Source of the DNA: an uncultured Pleurocapsa sp.
Lineage (GTDB): Bacteria > Cyanobacteriota > Cyanobacteriia > Cyanobacteriales > Xenococcaceae
Assembly: GCA_937884735.1 (NCBI GenBank)
Contig: CAKZYI010000683.1
Span: 1 to 38,441 of the forward strand
Reading direction: 5' to 3'
DNA: 38,441 bases
Every line of letters begins with the position of its first letter. The stretch's first letter is position 1. The notes beneath the pieces are model-generated. The model ran no database searches, was not told the DNA's origin, and saw only the letters and a list, made by a program, of their open reading frames with translations. The position numbers were made by a program, and so were the translations under genes. Shown one piece after another: positions 37,603-38,441 of the stretch.

Positions 37603-38058
37603 ATGCAGCAAGAATCGATTACAATCGCGGGAATCGTTCAACCAGGACATCAAGTAGCATCAGGAATAGCTAAAAATAGCCCTTATGCTTTGGGGACAAT
37701 TGAAATGCAGCTACCCCACTTCCAAAAACTAGGTTTAGATCTGAGTAACTATTTTTTGGGTACTTTAAATATCTCTATTACGCCTCATAAATTTGAAGTT
37801 TACAACCCCAAATATACTTTTCCCCTAGTTAAGTGGCATCCCGACTATCCCGCCGAAACATTTTCTTTTTCTCCTTGCCAAGTAGTTTTTAACAGAATTA
37901 AGTATCAAGGTTTAATTTACTATCCCCATCCCGAAACCAAAATCGGGCACTTTCAGGCTGACTCTATTATTGAAGTTATTGTTCATCCCATACCAAAAAT
38001 TAAATATGGCGATGCAGTGGAGTTAAAAATTAATAGTTCGGAAATAGCGATTGCGTAG
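37603..38058 (+). CDS. Hypothetical protein resembling archaeal CTP-dependent riboflavin kinase (DUF120-like)
   Basis: A protein of 151 residues. The order of motifs resembles the cradle-loop barrel of archaeal RibK: IAGIVQPGHQVASG at the start (family: G-x-V-x-S-G-x-G), a hydrophobic strand with L-x-x-Y/F ending GTLNISI (family: P-G-T-L-N-V), then YQGLIYYPHP (family: G-G-V-x-C-Y-P-A) and IIEVIVHPIP plus KYGDAVELKI (family: V-E-V-I-A-P-V, D-G-D-x-V-x-V). Archaeal RibK phosphorylates riboflavin with CTP. Bacteria normally use RibF, so any catalytic role here is speculative and a different ligand is likely. It follows the SWIM gene by 21 bases. Confidence 0.5.
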   Translation: MQQESITIAGIVQPGHQVASGIAKNSPYALGTIEMQLPHFQKLGLDLSNYFLGTLNISITPHKFEVYNPKYTFPLVKWHPDYPAETFSFSPCQVVFNRIKYQGLIYYPHPETKIGHFQADSIIEVIVHPIPKIKYGDAVELKINSSEIAIA

Positions 38059-38089
38059 CTAGCCGTCAGGCATCGCTTTAAATTAAACC

Positions 38090-38395
38090 TCATTTGTTGT
38101 CTAGCTGAAGAATTCGAGCCAAACTAGGAATAATATAATCCCGATGGCGTTTGGGAGATTTCATCCACATTTTTTTATTTTGATTCCAAAGCCAATAGTA
38201 ATTTAAATAAGCTTTAACACGATTCGCTTTTTTACCCCACACCATAAAAGAGCTTTCTACTTTGGGTAAATAGAGCGCATCTTCTAAAAGCCATTGTTTC
38301 CATTGTTGTTCGACTACAGCCATTGGTTGATTCAAAAGTTGTTCGATGCGATCGATACCGTTTCCTCTTTCTCCATGAAGTCGATCTAATACCAA
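38090..38395 (-). CDS. Hypothetical protein, partial or broken at its 5' end
   Basis: A frame of 101 codons, open from a TTG at 38395, that I do not recognise. It is basic and rich in Trp, Lys and Leu (MAVVEQQWKQWLLEDALYLP), with no membrane segment. In-frame codons reach back only to a TAG at 38411-38413, just upstream. The last bases of the window, in another minus-strand frame, read KSILQALSVAGI before a stop, and would join smoothly to the F-R-E-L-V-L-D-R segment if one base were removed or two added near 38404. The gene may therefore start outside the window and be frameshifted. Confidence 0.4.
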   Translation of the reverse strand: MVLDRLHGERGNGIDRIEQLLNQPMAVVEQQWKQWLLEDALYLPKVESSFMVWGKKANRVKAYLNYYWLWNQNKKMWMKSPKRHRDYIIPSLARILQLDNK

Positions 38396-38441
38396 TTCTC
38401 TAAATACCAGCTACACTTAATGCCTGTAAAATAGATTTCCT

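Overview
The window is chromosomal DNA from a cyanobacterium. The evidence is the density of HIP1 octamers (GCGATCGC, about 30 copies by eye in 38 kb, fewer than one expected at about 40% GC), a MenG-type quinone methyltransferase, an IspF of the MEP pathway, a PEP carboxylase with cyanobacterial features, the rpmH-rnpA-PH-yidC-khpB-yceD gene order, and several cyanobacterial families of unknown function (DUF2808, DUF445, armadillo-type). Low GC and heptamer repeats fit a filamentous or baeocyte-forming lineage, but the genus cannot be fixed from this sequence.

Layout. 1-244: start of ssb. 522-2220: two broken genes, an armadillo-type membrane protein and a DUF1186 protein. 2245-4963: divergent UbiA prenyltransferase and Ppx/GppA phosphatase. 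5024-6561: three small envelope genes on the minus strand (DM13, DoxX-like, small secreted protein). 6850-10636: PpiC-like isomerase followed by a type I secretion ABC transporter with a dead C39 domain and a nonsense codon. 10855-12543: ispF, a mini outer-membrane protein and a DUF2808 protein. 12704-16012: ribosome, RNase P and membrane-insertion cluster. 16057-17206: PhzF-like enzyme and a small membrane protein. 17409-20507: ppc, interrupted by one in-frame TAG. 20654-21346: unknown gene. 21675-25684: purL and purF. 25693-25892: hairpin cassette and heptamer array. 25885-27976: LysR regulator and cysteine desulfurase. 28060-32077: GDSL esterase and an unusual cNMP/AAA+/polyferredoxin chimera. 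32321-33027: vapBC-type toxin-antitoxin pair with four 10-bp repeats upstream. 33138-35670: menG, DUF445 and an unknown gene in a likely operon. 35806-38058: SWIM zinc-finger protein and a protein resembling archaeal CTP-dependent riboflavin kinase. 38090-38395: unknown, possibly broken.

How the genes fit together. Most of the window is housekeeping: purines (purL, purF), isoprenoids and quinones (ispF, ubiA, menG), anaplerotic carbon fixation (ppc), Fe-S and sulfur supply (cysteine desulfurase), protein insertion (yidC, khpB) and RNA processing (rnpA). Accessory content is the secretion ABC transporter, the polyferredoxin chimera, the toxin-antitoxin pair and the GDSL hydrolase.

The most striking window-wide pattern is that four genes are each broken by one or two point lesions: TAA in the armadillo gene, TAG plus a frameshift in DUF1186, TGA in the ABC transporter signature motif, and TAG in ppc. 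The reading frames are otherwise intact. Because ppc is normally indispensable in cyanobacteria, sequence error or a mixed population is the first explanation to exclude. The most novel single genes are the chimera at 29549-32077 and the riboflavin-kinase-like protein at 37603-38058.
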